NCBI GenBank assembly: GCA_031291445.1
Contig: JARLJA010000093.1
Coordinates: 1 to 56,842, forward strand
Direction: 5' to 3'
DNA from: Xanthobacteraceae bacterium
Lineage (GTDB): Bacteria > Pseudomonadota > Alphaproteobacteria > Rhizobiales > Xanthobacteraceae
Length of the DNA: 56,842 bases
Each line of letters begins with the position of its first letter. The stretch's first letter is position 1. The notes below the pieces were generated by a model, which saw nothing but the letters and a program-made list of their open reading frames with translations, ran no database searches and was not told the origin of the DNA. Shown one piece after another: positions 45,015 through 54,074 of the stretch. The translations under genes were made by a program, and so were the position numbers.

Positions 45015-45833
45015 TCAGGTCGCCGATGGTGCCTTGCGGCGCAGCGCCACGGTCACGAAGCCGATCCCCGCGAGAATCATCGGGACCGAGAGCACCATAC
45101 CCATGGTGAGGCCGCCCCACAAAAATCCGAGCTGGGCGTCGGGCTCGCGGAAGAATTCGCCGGTGATGCGGGCGAGGCCGTAGATGATGGCGAAGCTTCC
45201 CACGATCAGCCCCGGCCGCCGCAAGGCGCCGCCGCGAATCAGCGCGGCCAGCACGCAGAACAGCACGATCCCCTCGAGGGCGGCCTCGTAGAGCTGGCTG
45301 GGGTGGCGCGGCAGCGGCCCGCCCGAGGGAAACACCATGGCCCACGGCACGTCGGCCGGCCGGCCCCACAGCTCGCCGTTGATGAAATTGGCGATGCGGC
45401 CGAGAAACAGCCCGATCGGCCCGACCGCGCAGGTGATGTCGCCGAGCGACAGGACGGGGATGCCGCGGGTGCGGCCGAACAGCAGCACGGCGGCGACGCA
45501 GCCCAGGAATCCGCCGTGGAACGACATGCCGCCCTTCCACAGCTCGATGATTTCCGCCGGATGCTGGATGAAGTGGTCGAGATTGTAGAACAGGACGTAG
45601 CCGGTGCGGCCGCCGAGAATGATGCCGAGCGTCACCCACAGGATGAAATCGTCGAAGTCGACGAGCGTGACCGGCGCGGCGCCGCCCCACAAGCGGTCGC
45701 TGCGGATGATGGCGCGGGCGTAGATCCAGCCCAGCACGATGCCGCCGATATAGGCGAGCGCGTACCAGCGGACCACCAGGGGCCCGAAGCTGACGGCGAT
45801 CGGGTCGAATGCGGGGAAGGTGAGGGCCAACAT
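45015..45833 (-). CDS. lgt: Prolipoprotein diacylglyceryl transferase Lgt
   Basis: A 272-residue polytopic inner-membrane enzyme that attaches diacylglycerol from phosphatidylglycerol to the lipobox Cys. The Lgt signature [16 protein letters not shown] is intact and the catalytic-region HGGFLG is present. It is the first step before LspA. ATG 45833 fits the family N-terminus. It heads the lgt-midA-pgeF run and diverges from ubiK. Confidence 0.96.
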   Translation of the reverse strand: MLALTFPAFDPIAVSFGPLVVRWYALAYIGGIVLGWIYARAIIRSDRLWGGAAPVTLVDFDDFILWVTLGIILGGRTGYVLFYNLDHFIQHPAEIIELWKGGMSFHGGFLGCVAAVLLFGRTRGIPVLSLGDITCAVGPIGLFLGRIANFINGELWGRPADVPWAMVFPSGGPLPRHPSQLYEAALEGIVLFCVLAALIRGGALRRPGLIVGSFAIIYGLARITGEFFREPDAQLGFLWGGLTMGMVLSVPMILAGIGFVTVALRRKAPSAT

Positions 45834-46052
45834 GCGGAGGGGTTTATGGCCTCCGGCGCTGGCGGTAAAGCGCCGTGACCTAGCCCGGCGGCCGAGGGGG
45901 CGAGGGCGTGATCCGGCTTGCAGTCCCGCGCCGCCATTGCCATTTTGCCGGCGCTGGTGTTCCTGCTGGTTTTGACTTTCGCACGAGAGCCCGACGTGAA
46001 GTCGCGCGGCGACCGTCAGAACCGGGACACCGGTGCAGGAGCGGAGGACGTG

Positions 46053-46304
46053 ATGACCCAGACCACCAACCGGTTCTTTGACGAAATGGCGCGCCTGATG
46101 AACGACGCCGCCGGCGCAGCGCAGGGGGTCCGGCGCGAGGTCGAGGGCGTCATGCGTCACCAGGTCGAGCGCATCCTGGCCGATCTCGATCTCGTCCGTC
46201 GCGACGAGTTCGAGGCGATCAAGGACATGGCTCGCCTCGCCCGTCAGGAGAACGAGGAGCTCAAGGCCAGGATCGAGGCGCTCGAGAAGAAGGCCGGCGG
46301 CTGA
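46053..46304 (+). CDS. ubiK: UbiK/BMFP-domain accessory protein
   Basis: An 83-residue coiled-coil protein of the BMFP (YqiC/UbiK) family. The conserved start is [16 protein letters not shown], and the C-terminal heptads are [32 protein letters not shown]. In E. coli UbiK assists ubiquinone synthesis. ATG 46053 is 3 nt after a GTG and follows GGAGG. A longer in-frame form is not conserved-looking. Confidence 0.88.
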   Translation: MTQTTNRFFDEMARLMNDAAGAAQGVRREVEGVMRHQVERILADLDLVRRDEFEAIKDMARLARQENEELKARIEALEKKAGG

Positions 46305-46377
46305 GGGCACCCGCCGGAACCGGGCCGGCGCGCCGGCCGCCGGCGCGAATTCCGATAGTCTTTTCCGTGGCCTTTCT

Positions 46378-46416
46378 TGTCTTTATGCCGCTTTGCGGCT
46401 AAGACAGCGCCCGGTC
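46378..46416 (+). promoter_or_regulatory. Stem-loop in the rplY upstream region
   Basis: TGTCTT, three bases, GCCGC, TTT loop, GCGGC, one base, AAGACA: eleven paired bases in two helices. It lies 150 bp upstream of rplY and 75 nt after the ubiK stop, in a patch less GC-rich than its surroundings. Confidence 0.45.
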
Positions 46417-46460
46417 AGCCACCCCCGCACCCCTGGAGGCTTGTGGCAGGCTTGTGAACG

Positions 46461-46487
46461 GGCCGCGTTGCGGCCTTTAACTTTTTG
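46461..46487 (+). terminator. Terminator-like hairpin ahead of rplY
   Basis: GGCCGC (46461-46466), loop GTT, GCGGCC (46470-46475), then TTTAACTTTTT. This looks like a Rho-independent terminator 73 bp before the rplY start. It could end the ubiK transcript or a small RNA, or attenuate rplY. Confidence 0.6.
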
Positions 46488-46559
46488 AAAATAAAGCTGT
46501 TTTTCGCCGGCCCGAAACGGTGCGGCGTCGGACATGCTTAAAACCAAGGACTGACATCA

Positions 46560-47288
46560 ATGGCGACCGTCAAGGAATTGAAGGCGACCGCGCGTCCGAA
46601 GGCCGGCAAGGGGGCCGCCCGCGCAGAACGCCGTGCTGGCCGCGTGCCAGCCGTGATCTATGGTGACAAGCAGGCCCCGGTCACCATTTCGCTCGACGAC
46701 AAGGCTCTGCGTCACAGCATCCATGCGGGTCATTTCCTGACCACGATCTTCAACATCGATCTCGACGGCAAGAAGCACCGCGTGATTCCGCGCGACTTCT
46801 CGCTCGATCCGGTCAGGGATTTCCCGCTGCACGTCGATTTCCTGCGGCTGGGCGAGGGCGCCACCATTCGCGTCAGCGTTCCGCTGCACGTCACCGGCGC
46901 GGAGAGCTCGCCGGGCGTGAAGCGCGGCGGCACCGTCAACATCGTCAATCACACGGTCGAGCTGGAAGCGGACGTCGAGCACATCCCGCAGTTCATCGAG
47001 GTCGATGTCAGCAAGCTCGAAATCAACACCTCGGTTCACCTCAGCGAGGTCCAGCTGCCGAAGGGCGTCAAGGTGGTGTCGCGCGACGACCAGACCCTGG
47101 TGACCGTCGTGCCGCCGTCGGGCTATGCCGACGAGGCCAAGGGTCCGGCGGCCGCCGAAGGCGCAGCTGCCGCGGCGCCTGCCGCCGGTGCGGCTGCGCC
47201 GGCTGCCGGTGCCAAGGCCCCTGCCGCCGGTGCCAAGGCCCCCGCTGCTGGCGCCGTCAAGGCCCCGGCCGCCGACAAGAAGAAGTAA
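46560..47288 (+). CDS. rplY: 50S ribosomal protein L25/general stress protein Ctc
   Basis: A 242-residue long-form L25 (CTC/TL5 type). The N-terminal 5S-rRNA-binding domain starts LKATARPKAGKGAARAERRAGRV-like and the C-terminal beta domain covers residues about 95-190. The last ~50 residues are an Ala/Pro/Gly repeat tail (units of AAGAKAP type) ending in KKK. It begins the rplY-pth-ychF cluster; prs, often the partner gene, lies about 5 kb upstream on the other strand. Confidence 0.95.
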   Translation: MATVKELKATARPKAGKGAARAERRAGRVPAVIYGDKQAPVTISLDDKALRHSIHAGHFLTTIFNIDLDGKKHRVIPRDFSLDPVRDFPLHVDFLRLGEGATIRVSVPLHVTGAESSPGVKRGGTVNIVNHTVELEADVEHIPQFIEVDVSKLEINTSVHLSEVQLPKGVKVVSRDDQTLVTVVPPSGYADEAKGPAAAEGAAAAAPAAGAAAPAAGAKAPAAGAKAPAAGAVKAPAADKKK

Positions 47289-47295
47289 GACGGTC

Positions 47296-47327
47296 GCGGG
47301 CGGTCCGCCTGATGGCGAACCGCCCGC
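47296..47327 (+). other. Hairpin between rplY and pth
   Basis: GCGGGCGGT (47296-47304) and ACCGCCCGC (47319-47327) form a perfect 9-bp stem 7 bp after the rplY stop. No U-tract follows, so read-through to pth is expected; it may protect the rplY message 3' end. Confidence 0.6.
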
Positions 47328-47348
47328 CCCAACCGGGGTTCTGCCGCC

Positions 47349-47960
47349 ATGCGCCTGTTCGTCGGTCTGGGCAATCCGGGCGCGCGGCATGAGGGCAACC
47401 GGCACAATATCGGTTTCATGGTCGTCGAGGCGATCGCGCGGCGTCACGGGTTTTCCCCGTGGCGCCGTCGCTTTCAGGGCGAGGCCTCGGAAGGCGCGGT
47501 CGACGGCGAGCGCGTCATCCTGCTGAAGCCCATGACCTTCATGAACGAGTCCGGGCGCGCGGTCGGCGAGGCCGCGAAGTTCTTCAAGCTCGGGGTCGGC
47601 GAGATCACCGTGTTTCACGACGAACTCGAGCTGCCGCCCGGCAAGGTCCGGGTCAAGGTCGGCGGCGGTATCGCCGGGCACAACGGGTTGCGATCGATTT
47701 CGTCGCATGTCGGTAACGACTACCGGCGGGTGCGGCTCGGCATCGGGCATCCGGGGGTCAAGGAACTGGTGCACGGCCACGTGCTGAGCGATTTCGCCAA
47801 GAGCGACCGGCCCTGGGTCGAGGCGCTGTGCGAGGCGGTCGCCGACCATGTCGGACTGATCGCGGCGGACCGCGACTCGTCGTTCCAGAACAAGGTCCAT
47901 CTGGCGATGCAGGCCAAGGGCTTCGCGTCGGACGGCAACGGCGACAAGGGGCCGGCGTGA
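47349..47960 (+). CDS. pth: Peptidyl-tRNA hydrolase
   Basis: A 203-residue esterase recycling peptidyl-tRNA that drops off ribosomes. The catalytic set is visible: Asn in [18 protein letters not shown] with the following His, FMNESGRAV, and the Asp in HDELELPPG. Length matches the family. It lies 60 bp after rplY and 34 bp before ychF. Confidence 0.96.
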   Translation: MRLFVGLGNPGARHEGNRHNIGFMVVEAIARRHGFSPWRRRFQGEASEGAVDGERVILLKPMTFMNESGRAVGEAAKFFKLGVGEITVFHDELELPPGKVRVKVGGGIAGHNGLRSISSHVGNDYRRVRLGIGHPGVKELVHGHVLSDFAKSDRPWVEALCEAVADHVGLIAADRDSSFQNKVHLAMQAKGFASDGNGDKGPA

Positions 47961-47994
47961 GACGCCGAGCCCGCGAGAGGAGGCGGTAGACGCC

Positions 47995-49092
47995 ATGGGA
48001 TTCAAATGCGGAATTGTCGGGTTGCCGAATGTCGGCAAGTCGACCCTGTTCAACGCGCTGACCGAGACGGCGGCGGCCCAGGCGGCCAACTATCCGTTTT
48101 GCACCATCGAGCCGAATGTCGGCGCCGTCGCGGTGCCCGATCCGCGGCTGGACAAGCTCGCCGAGGTCGCCAAGTCCGGCCAGATCATTCCGACCCAGCT
48201 CACCTTCGTCGACATCGCCGGCCTGGTGCGCGGCGCCTCCAAGGGCGAAGGCCTCGGCAACCAGTTCCTCGCGACCATTCGCGAGGTCGACGCGGTGGCC
48301 CACGTGGTGCGTTGCTTCGAGGACTCCGACATCACCCACGTCGAGGGCAAGATCGCGCCGCTGGCCGATATCGAGACCATCGAGACCGAGCTGATGCTGG
48401 CGGATCTCGACAGCCTCGAGAAGCGCGTCGACAACCTCACCAAGAAGGCGAAGGGCAACGACAAGGACGCCAAGGAGCAGCTCGACCTGGTGCAGCGGGC
48501 GCTGGTGCTGCTGCGCGACGGCAAGCCGGCGCGCCTGCTGGAACGCAAGGCCGAGGAGGAGCGCGCCTTCAGGATGCTCGGCCTCCTGACCTCGAAGCCG
48601 GTGCTGTACGTCTGCAACGTCGAGGAGGGCGCGGCGGCCTCCGGCAACGCGCTGGCGGCGCAGGTGGCGGAGCGCGCGGCGCAGGAGGGTGCGCTGGCGG
48701 TGGTGATCTCGGCCAAGATCGAGTCGGAGATCGCGACGCTGTCGCGCGAGGAGCGGGTCGAGTTCCTGTCGACGCTGGGGCTCGAGGAGGCGGGGCTCGA
48801 TCGGCTGATCCGCGCCGGCTACCGCCTGCTCGACCTCATCACCTACTTCACCGTGGGACCGAAGGAGGCGCGGGCCTGGACCATCACCCGCGGCACCAAG
48901 GCGCCGGCCGCGGCCGGGGTGATCCACACCGATTTCGAGAAGGGCTTCATCCGCGCCGAGACCATCGCCTATGACGACTATGTCACGTGCGGCGGCGAGG
49001 CCGGCGCCCGCGATGCCGGCAAGCTGCGGCTCGAGGGCAAGGAGTACGTGGTCGCCGACGGCGACGTCATGCACTTCCGCTTCAACACCTGA
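47995..49092 (+). CDS. ychF: Ribosome-associated ATPase YchF
   Basis: A 365-residue Obg-family P-loop protein. Walker A is GLPNVGKST. The base-specificity NKxD motif is replaced by NVEE (VCNVEEG), the YchF feature that switches preference to ATP. The C-terminal TGS domain ends [11 protein letters not shown]. It negatively regulates oxidative-stress responses in E. coli. A strong ribosome-binding site (GAGGAGG) precedes ATG 47995. Confidence 0.96.
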   Translation: MGFKCGIVGLPNVGKSTLFNALTETAAAQAANYPFCTIEPNVGAVAVPDPRLDKLAEVAKSGQIIPTQLTFVDIAGLVRGASKGEGLGNQFLATIREVDAVAHVVRCFEDSDITHVEGKIAPLADIETIETELMLADLDSLEKRVDNLTKKAKGNDKDAKEQLDLVQRALVLLRDGKPARLLERKAEEERAFRMLGLLTSKPVLYVCNVEEGAAASGNALAAQVAERAAQEGALAVVISAKIESEIATLSREERVEFLSTLGLEEAGLDRLIRAGYRLLDLITYFTVGPKEARAWTITRGTKAPAAAGVIHTDFEKGFIRAETIAYDDYVTCGGEAGARDAGKLRLEGKEYVVADGDVMHFRFNT

Positions 49093-49104
49093 ACGCCGCG
49101 GTCG

Positions 49105-49398
49105 TCAGCGCGGCGTGCCCTGGTCGCGGATCGCGCCGAGGTGCTCGTTGATGCGGAACACGATCAGGATGAACTCGGTGGCGATGCGGGCGAACACGAC
49201 GGCGACCGCGCTGCCCACCAGGGTCGAGAGGATCTGGAGCAGGCCGAGAAACGGGCTGATCGCCATCGCCGCAAGTCCCGCGAACACGCCCATGAGCCCG
49301 AACAGCACGATGAGGACGATGACGAAGCTGTAGAACGTCTTGATGATCGTCGGCGTGATGAACCGGTCCCACTGAAACAGGTCACGGAATTCGTACAT
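49105..49398 (-). CDS. DUF4282-family membrane protein
   Basis: A 97-residue protein beginning MYEFRDLFQWDRFITPTIIK, then two long hydrophobic helices (about 21-43 and 47-80) and a short charged tail with INEHLGAIRDQ. This matches DUF4282, a family of unknown function. It converges on ychF with 12 bp between stops. Confidence 0.85.
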   Translation of the reverse strand: MYEFRDLFQWDRFITPTIIKTFYSFVIVLIVLFGLMGVFAGLAAMAISPFLGLLQILSTLVGSAVAVVFARIATEFILIVFRINEHLGAIRDQGTPR

Positions 49399-49693
49399 CG
49401 GCGATCTCCCAGCAAATCACGACATCGGGACGGCGCAGGGCTTAGCCCCGAACCGTTCGGTCAGCAAGTTTGCAGACCAGTGGTGCGATTCCGGCATTCT
49501 CGTCCCGTTTGGCGCGGCGCTCCGCGACTGCCGGAAGAACGGACCGCGGGCCAAGTTGTCACGGCAAGTGGAGTTTTTGGATTTGACATCGGCGCCTGGC
49601 CCGGCTGAAAGATGAGGCGCGAACGTCAAATCCACCGTCCGATCGTTCGCTTGAGATTGACGGCAATAACGGCCACAATCGGGCCGTTGGACG

Positions 49694-50164
49694 ATGTTGC
49701 AGACCATGATCCTCAGCTTTGAAGACTTCGAACCAGGCCATTTCGGCACCTTCGGGCCTCGCCACGTCACCCGCGAGGAAATCATCGCCTTCGCGGCGGA
49801 ATATGATCCGCAGCCGATGCATCTCGACGAGGACGCGGCGCGGCAGTCGTTGCTGAAGGGGCTCGCGGCGTCGGGCTGGCACCTGTGTTCGCTGATGATG
49901 CGGATGCTGTGCGACGGCCTGCTGCTTCGCTCCTCCTCGCTCGGCGCTCCCGGCATCGAGGAACTGAACTGGCTGGCGCCGCTGCGTCCGGGCGACGACA
50001 TCACGCTGGACCTCCACGTGCTGGACAAGAGGGTGTCGCAGAATCGCCCGCAGCTCGGCATCGTCACGATGCGCGTGGAAATCCGCAATGCGTCGGGACA
50101 GAAATTGCTCGAGGCGAAATGGCCCGCCATGTTCGCGCGCCGCGAGACGTCGGCAGTGGAGTGA
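49694..50164 (+). CDS. MaoC-like dehydratase-fold protein 1
   Basis: A 156-residue hotdog protein of the MaoC hydratase family. The active-site stretch FAAEYDPQPMHLDEDAA supplies the Asp and His used to hydrate enoyl-CoA. An in-frame ATG at 49706 aligns better with its neighbour's start and may be the real one. It lies 8 bp upstream of a second MaoC-like gene, so both may form a heteromer. Substrate unknown. Confidence 0.88.
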   Translation: MLQTMILSFEDFEPGHFGTFGPRHVTREEIIAFAAEYDPQPMHLDEDAARQSLLKGLAASGWHLCSLMMRMLCDGLLLRSSSLGAPGIEELNWLAPLRPGDDITLDLHVLDKRVSQNRPQLGIVTMRVEIRNASGQKLLEAKWPAMFARRETSAVE

Positions 50165-50172
50165 GGTCGGCG

Positions 50173-50649
50173 ATGCCGTATTTTGAGGACCTGAAGATCG
50201 GCCACCGCGAAGAGGTCGGCTCGTTCACCTTCACCGCCGAACTGATCAAGCAGTTCGCGAGCCAGTTCGATCCGCAGCCGTTCCATCTCGACGAGGAGGA
50301 GGGGCGCCGGTCGCTGTTCGGCGGGCTGGCGGCGTCCGGCTGGCACGTCGGATCGGTCGGCATGAAGCTTTTGGTCGCCAAGCGGCGGCGGGGCGCCGAG
50401 GCGGCGGCCGCGGCCGGCGGCGTGGCCGACCCGGCGTGGGGGCCCTCGCCGGGCTTTCGTGACCTGAAATGGCTGAAGCCGGTGCTCGCCGGCGACACCC
50501 TGACCTACGCGTCGGAAATCATTTCCCTGCGGGAATCGGCGTCGAAGCCGGAATGGGGGATCATGCAGGCCCGCACCACGGCGACCAACCAGCGCGGCGA
50601 AATGGCCTATGCCTTCACCGGCATCGCCTTCGTGCCACGCCGCCCCTGA
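50173..50649 (+). CDS. MaoC-like dehydratase-fold protein 2
   Basis: A 158-residue MaoC-family protein with the active-site stretch FASQFDPQPFHLDEEEG. An Ala/Gly-rich insertion (residues about 75-90) follows the central helix. It is paralogous to the protein encoded 8 bp upstream (shared AASGWH segment and start FEDLKIGH versus FEDFEPGH). Probably a tandem duplication forming one complex. Confidence 0.88.
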   Translation: MPYFEDLKIGHREEVGSFTFTAELIKQFASQFDPQPFHLDEEEGRRSLFGGLAASGWHVGSVGMKLLVAKRRRGAEAAAAAGGVADPAWGPSPGFRDLKWLKPVLAGDTLTYASEIISLRESASKPEWGIMQARTTATNQRGEMAYAFTGIAFVPRRP

Positions 50650-50836
50650 GCGGCGGCAGCTAAGGCCGATTCGCGCAAACACTTCGTTAACATTTTGCCG
50701 CGACTGTGCGGGCTTGGGACATACGCTTGGGGCATGGGCCCGGAACCGGGGCCAGGGACAACCATTGTCGCGTGAACCTGTTGCGGCGATCGCCCGACAG
50801 ACCAGGCACGGACATGGATTTTGATCGGGGAACGTC

Positions 50837-50980
50837 ATGGCGGATCGCGCCGGGTTGAAAATCGTTGGATTCATCTTCGCCACGGTGACGCTGGCGGTCA
50901 TGCTCACCTCGGTCCAGGTGGTGAAGAGCCAGGCCGACGGCGGTGAGGTGTCCGAGACCACTGCGAGTATCTCGCGCTGA
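50837..50980 (+). CDS. Small single-pass membrane protein (47 aa)
   Basis: A 47-residue ORF: MADRAGLKIVGFIFATVTLA start, one hydrophobic helix (about 9-27), then a polar tail ending in SISR. A GGGGAAC ribosome-binding sequence precedes the ATG. It stands alone between the MaoC pair and the next small membrane gene. Coding nature is likely from the start context and helix; function unknown. Confidence 0.6.
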   Translation: MADRAGLKIVGFIFATVTLAVMLTSVQVVKSQADGGEVSETTASISR

Positions 50981-50997
50981 TCCGCGCCCACCGGCCA

Positions 50998-51189
50998 TCA
51001 GACCGGCCACAGGCTGCGCAGCCAGGCGACCGCCAGCAACAGCGCCGCGATCGCGAGGATCGCGGCCAGCCGTCCGATGACCGTGCCGATTCTGCCGGTC
51101 TCCGGAGCCGGTCGCGGGGGCGCGATCGGATCTGAACTGTTCGGTCGGATGATCTTCAAACGCCATGCCCTTGCTGCCGCCGGATCCAT
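50998..51189 (-). CDS. Small membrane protein (63 aa)
   Basis: A 63-residue ORF with a basic, Pro-rich first half and one hydrophobic helix (about 37-60, RLAAILAIAALLLAVAWL). It converges on the 47-residue gene with 17 bp between the stops. I do not recognise a family; moderate support only. Confidence 0.5.
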   Translation of the reverse strand: MDPAAARAWRLKIIRPNSSDPIAPPRPAPETGRIGTVIGRLAAILAIAALLLAVAWLRSLWPV

Positions 51190-51324
51190 CTTGGTCGGGG
51201 CATGGGCGCGGTCGGTTCAAAGCGGGAAGCCGGACTTTCGGGAGCCATCCGGGCGCCGGCGTGACGGTCCGGCAGGCTTCCGCCGCGCGCCGCGCGGCGG
51301 AAGGTCGTCAGGAGGCAACGGCGG

Positions 51325-51741
51325 TCAGCGCAGCGTGTCGGCAGTGCGCTTCCACTGGGAGACGTTTTCCGAGATCATGCGCGTCGATTTCATCGCGGCC
51401 TGGCTCAGCTGGGCATAGCCGGCGATTTCACGCTGGACCCGCTGACCCTCGCTGTGCAGGAGGTCGCGCAGCGCCTCCAGTTCGGAGATCAGGTTCTCGA
51501 TTTCGGTCAGGGAGGTGCCCGCGACGCGCTGGATCAGCGAATTGACGCTGCTGACGGTGGCCTCGGCCGTGCTGTCGAGCGCCGGCGCGTCGCTGCTGAT
51601 CGCGAAACTGACGCCCGGCCGCCGCAGATAGGCGACGTCGTTGCGGACGAAATCGCGAATTCCGGCCTCCACCTCGGTCACCGCGGCGAGGTTCGCGTCC
51701 TCGGTCGGCTGTTCGGTCTTCTCTGATCGAATGGCATTCAT
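51325..51741 (-). CDS. Coiled-coil protein of unknown function
   Basis: A 138-residue cytoplasmic protein. It has an acidic N-part, a middle with NDVAYLRRPGVSFAISSD, and a C-terminal predicted coiled coil (about 70-130: SLTEIENLISELEALRDLL then QRVQREIAGYAQLSQAA). The length and helical tail recall phasin-like or gas-vesicle-like coils but no signature is decisive. ATG 51741 (MNAIRSEKTE) has AAGGAAAAG upstream. Unknown function. Confidence 0.7.
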   Translation of the reverse strand: MNAIRSEKTEQPTEDANLAAVTEVEAGIRDFVRNDVAYLRRPGVSFAISSDAPALDSTAEATVSSVNSLIQRVAGTSLTEIENLISELEALRDLLHSEGQRVQREIAGYAQLSQAAMKSTRMISENVSQWKRTADTLR

Positions 51742-51915
51742 CGGCTTTTCCTTGTTTCGCATGACGCGAGCGCGGATTGTCCCCCGCACGACGAAAGTAA
51801 CAATCGCATGAGGACAGCCGAATTTGACGGCAACGGGGCCAATCTACGGCGCGCGACCGGCAATCCTTCGGTATCAATCGGAATGGTCGCGGGATTTGTG
51901 GCGGCGGCCCCGCCG

Positions 51916-52929
51916 CTACCAGGTCTTCTTGAAACCGGCGGTCAGGCTCTTGTTGAGGTTGCCCGAGGCGGTCTCGCCGATCATCGCGTTGATGTTGACC
52001 CCGCCGAACAGCGACTGCTCCGCGCCCACCGATCTCAGCCAGCGGTCTTCGGCGGGCGACAGCGACTGGCCGGCGATCAGGCTGGTGCCCGTCTGCGAGA
52101 ACTGGAGCTTCGCGGACCGATCCGCGCCGTAGTTGTACTGAGGTCGGCCGGGGCTGGCGAACGCGGGCAGGGCCGCCTGGTCCGTGATGTTGTATCCACC
52201 CCGCAGCATCAGCGTCGTCGCGCTGTCGCCAAGCGGGATCGCCTTGCTGATCGAGGTTCCGAGCTTGCCCTGGTCCTGGGCCGGATCGAGGCGGGCTTCG
52301 ACGGCGGTCTTGTCCCAGATCGGACCGAGGCCCGGCGCAGTTGTCGCCGCCCACGCCGTCCCCGAGGACTGTTGCGGGCGGCCGAGTGTCGCCGGCAGGG
52401 GGGCCGGCTGCGACGGGCCGGCGACGCTGAAGTCGGCGCCGACGCGGGTGTCCCACAGCGGAAGCAGGGGCTGCTTGACGGTGAGCGCGGCGGATCCATC
52501 CGGCCGTTCGGCGTGCGACCACGCCACGGCGCCGCCATTCGCCGCGCCGCCGCTCGCCGGCCGACGCGGCGCCGCCTTGGCAAGGCCCGGCGCGGCGGTC
52601 AGTGCGCTCCAGTCGACGGTTGCGGGATCGGGCAGCGCCGCGTCGGCCGCAGGCTTCTCGTCGACGGTGTCGTCGTCGGCGTCGTCTGCCGGCTCAGCGG
52701 CCGGTTTGGGCGCCACGAAGGCCCACGGGTCACGCGGCGCGTCGGCGGGCGGATCGGAGGGGTCGGCCGCGTGGGTGCGGCCGACAGCCCCTGTCAGTCC
52801 CGCAGCAATCCCCAGGGCCGTCAGTGCAATGGTTCGAAGGGCAACGGTCTGACGTGCGATGGGGCGAAAAGGGGGCTGCCCCGGCTTTGCCGGACCTGGT
52901 TTCGCAGGACTGGATTCCGCTGCAGTCAT
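51916..52929 (-). CDS. Exported protein with barrel-like C-terminus, unknown family
   Basis: A 337-residue protein. A long basic N-region precedes a signal helix (RTIALTALGIAAGLTGAVGRTHA). The mature part begins with an Asp/Pro/Ala-rich segment (about 58-110). The remainder alternates polar and hydrophobic residues and ends in LTAGFKKTW, a terminal aromatic typical of outer-membrane beta-strands. A Bam-assembled outer-membrane protein is plausible. I do not recognise the family. Confidence 0.65.
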   Translation of the reverse strand: MTAAESSPAKPGPAKPGQPPFRPIARQTVALRTIALTALGIAAGLTGAVGRTHAADPSDPPADAPRDPWAFVAPKPAAEPADDADDDTVDEKPAADAALPDPATVDWSALTAAPGLAKAAPRRPASGGAANGGAVAWSHAERPDGSAALTVKQPLLPLWDTRVGADFSVAGPSQPAPLPATLGRPQQSSGTAWAATTAPGLGPIWDKTAVEARLDPAQDQGKLGTSISKAIPLGDSATTLMLRGGYNITDQAALPAFASPGRPQYNYGADRSAKLQFSQTGTSLIAGQSLSPAEDRWLRSVGAEQSLFGGVNINAMIGETASGNLNKSLTAGFKKTW

Positions 52930-53107
52930 GGAGACACCCGATGCTTCGGCGCCGAACCAAGACAGTTTAGCTCGCAATTGTGGCGCGGCAATTGTGACCT
53001 AAGCCCGGGTGCAAAATGACGCACCCTCGCCCTGCGCGGGAGTCACACCAACGACGCTCGTCCGGCGGACGCGGGCAAGCAAAATAGCCCGCGAGGCCGG
53101 TCTCGAT

Positions 53108-53539
53108 CTAGACGGTGGCAGGCAAATGGATCGGGTGTCCCAGGGCCTGTTCGACGAGGTCGAAGGTGTCGAGCAGCACCCGCAGACAAGACAGCCGGCC
53201 CCGTTTGAACTGGACGAACTGCGCCGCGCGCACGCTGATCGGCTTGTCGGATGACGTCGACGTCAGGGAATAGCGGACCAGCGACGCCGCCTGGTTGTCG
53301 CCCAGCATGACCGACTCGCGGTCGAAGCGGCGGACCCGGATGTGCTTGGCAATCTGCCGGCACACATCGATGGCGGCGCGCTTGCCGCGCCGGGCGCCGA
53401 GAAACGGGAACATGTCGATCGGGCCGTAGATCGCCCAGTCCACGTCATCGTCGAGGACCGATTCGAGGAGTTCCATCTCCCCGTCATTGATGGCAGCGTG
53501 CAACGCACGTGACACGCGCCAGAGACCGTGCTCTGTCAT
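53108..53539 (-). CDS. SnoaL/NTF2-like protein A
   Basis: A 143-residue cone-fold protein. The pattern is ALHAAINDGEMELLESVLDDDVDWAIYGP, then FLGARRGKRA and RRFDRESVMLGDNQAASLVRYS. The SnoaL-like family covers isomerases, cyclases and non-enzymes, so no activity is assigned. ATG 53539 (MTEHGLWRVS) opens the fold; the upstream in-frame stretch crosses a palindromic control region and is not coding-like. Confidence 0.8.
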   Translation of the reverse strand: MTEHGLWRVSRALHAAINDGEMELLESVLDDDVDWAIYGPIDMFPFLGARRGKRAAIDVCRQIAKHIRVRRFDRESVMLGDNQAASLVRYSLTSTSSDKPISVRAAQFVQFKRGRLSCLRVLLDTFDLVEQALGHPIHLPATV

Positions 53540-53647
53540 GACAAATATCCAGCTATGTAGGTGTAGGGAGCAGCGATCGAAACGCGTCGAGCGCCGAAAC
53601 GGCGCTAGGACTCGATGCTGCATGCTTTCGAAAACTGCATATAGGGG

Positions 53648-53698
53648 GGCATCACCCGGTTGACCAATGCAAATATTGCATTGCACAAATGTGATGCC
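53648..53698. promoter_or_regulatory. Nested dyad-symmetric element
   Basis: Outer arms GGCATCAC (53648-53655) and GTGATGCC (53691-53698) and inner arms CAATGCAA (53665-53672) and TTGCATTG (53676-53683, 3-bp centre ATA) share nearly the same axis (53673 and 53674). It lies 109-159 bp upstream of the SnoaL-like gene A start and 26 bp beyond the stop of the small membrane gene. It looks like an operator for one or two dimeric regulators. Confidence 0.6.
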
Positions 53699-53723
53699 GA
53701 CTCGTTTCAGGAAATCTCCGCTC

Positions 53724-53972
53724 CTACGGGTGCGGATTTTCAGCCGGTGCCGGCTTCTGGCCGGCGACCATCCCGAGACCGATCGCCCCGGCCAGGCCAC
53801 CGATGATCGATCCGATCGGCATGAAGGTGAAGAACACCAGCATGCCGCTGTAGCCTTCGAAATCGCTGGTGTGAAACACCGAGACCCACGCCAGCCCCGC
53901 GCCGACCCCGATCACGGCTCCGCCCAGCAGCCCGAGCATCAGTCCGATCAGCACCAGCAGCACGATCTTCAT
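53724..53972 (-). CDS. Small two-helix membrane protein
   Basis: An 82-residue protein with two Gly-rich hydrophobic segments (about 2-28 and 42-70), reminiscent of glycine-zipper packing, and a short Pro-rich tail. ATG 53972 (MKIVLLVLIG) is chosen; a longer form would add a disordered stretch. It lies 102 bp after SnoaL-like gene B on the same strand. Unknown function. Confidence 0.65.
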   Translation of the reverse strand: MKIVLLVLIGLMLGLLGGAVIGVGAGLAWVSVFHTSDFEGYSGMLVFFTFMPIGSIIGGLAGAIGLGMVAGQKPAPAENPHP

Positions 53973-54074
53973 GTGTCCCCGCCCACGCTTCCCCGGCGGG
54001 CTGGCGCCCGCTTCTCCTGGTTGGTCGTCGATGCCGCCGGCCGCGTTCAAACGGCCGTCCGGATGCCGCTTTTG

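Noticed and set aside
49694-50649. Possible single fused MaoC protein or pseudogene
   Set aside because: Both genes have intact active-site stretches and separate start and stop codons 8 bp apart, so they are two complete genes.
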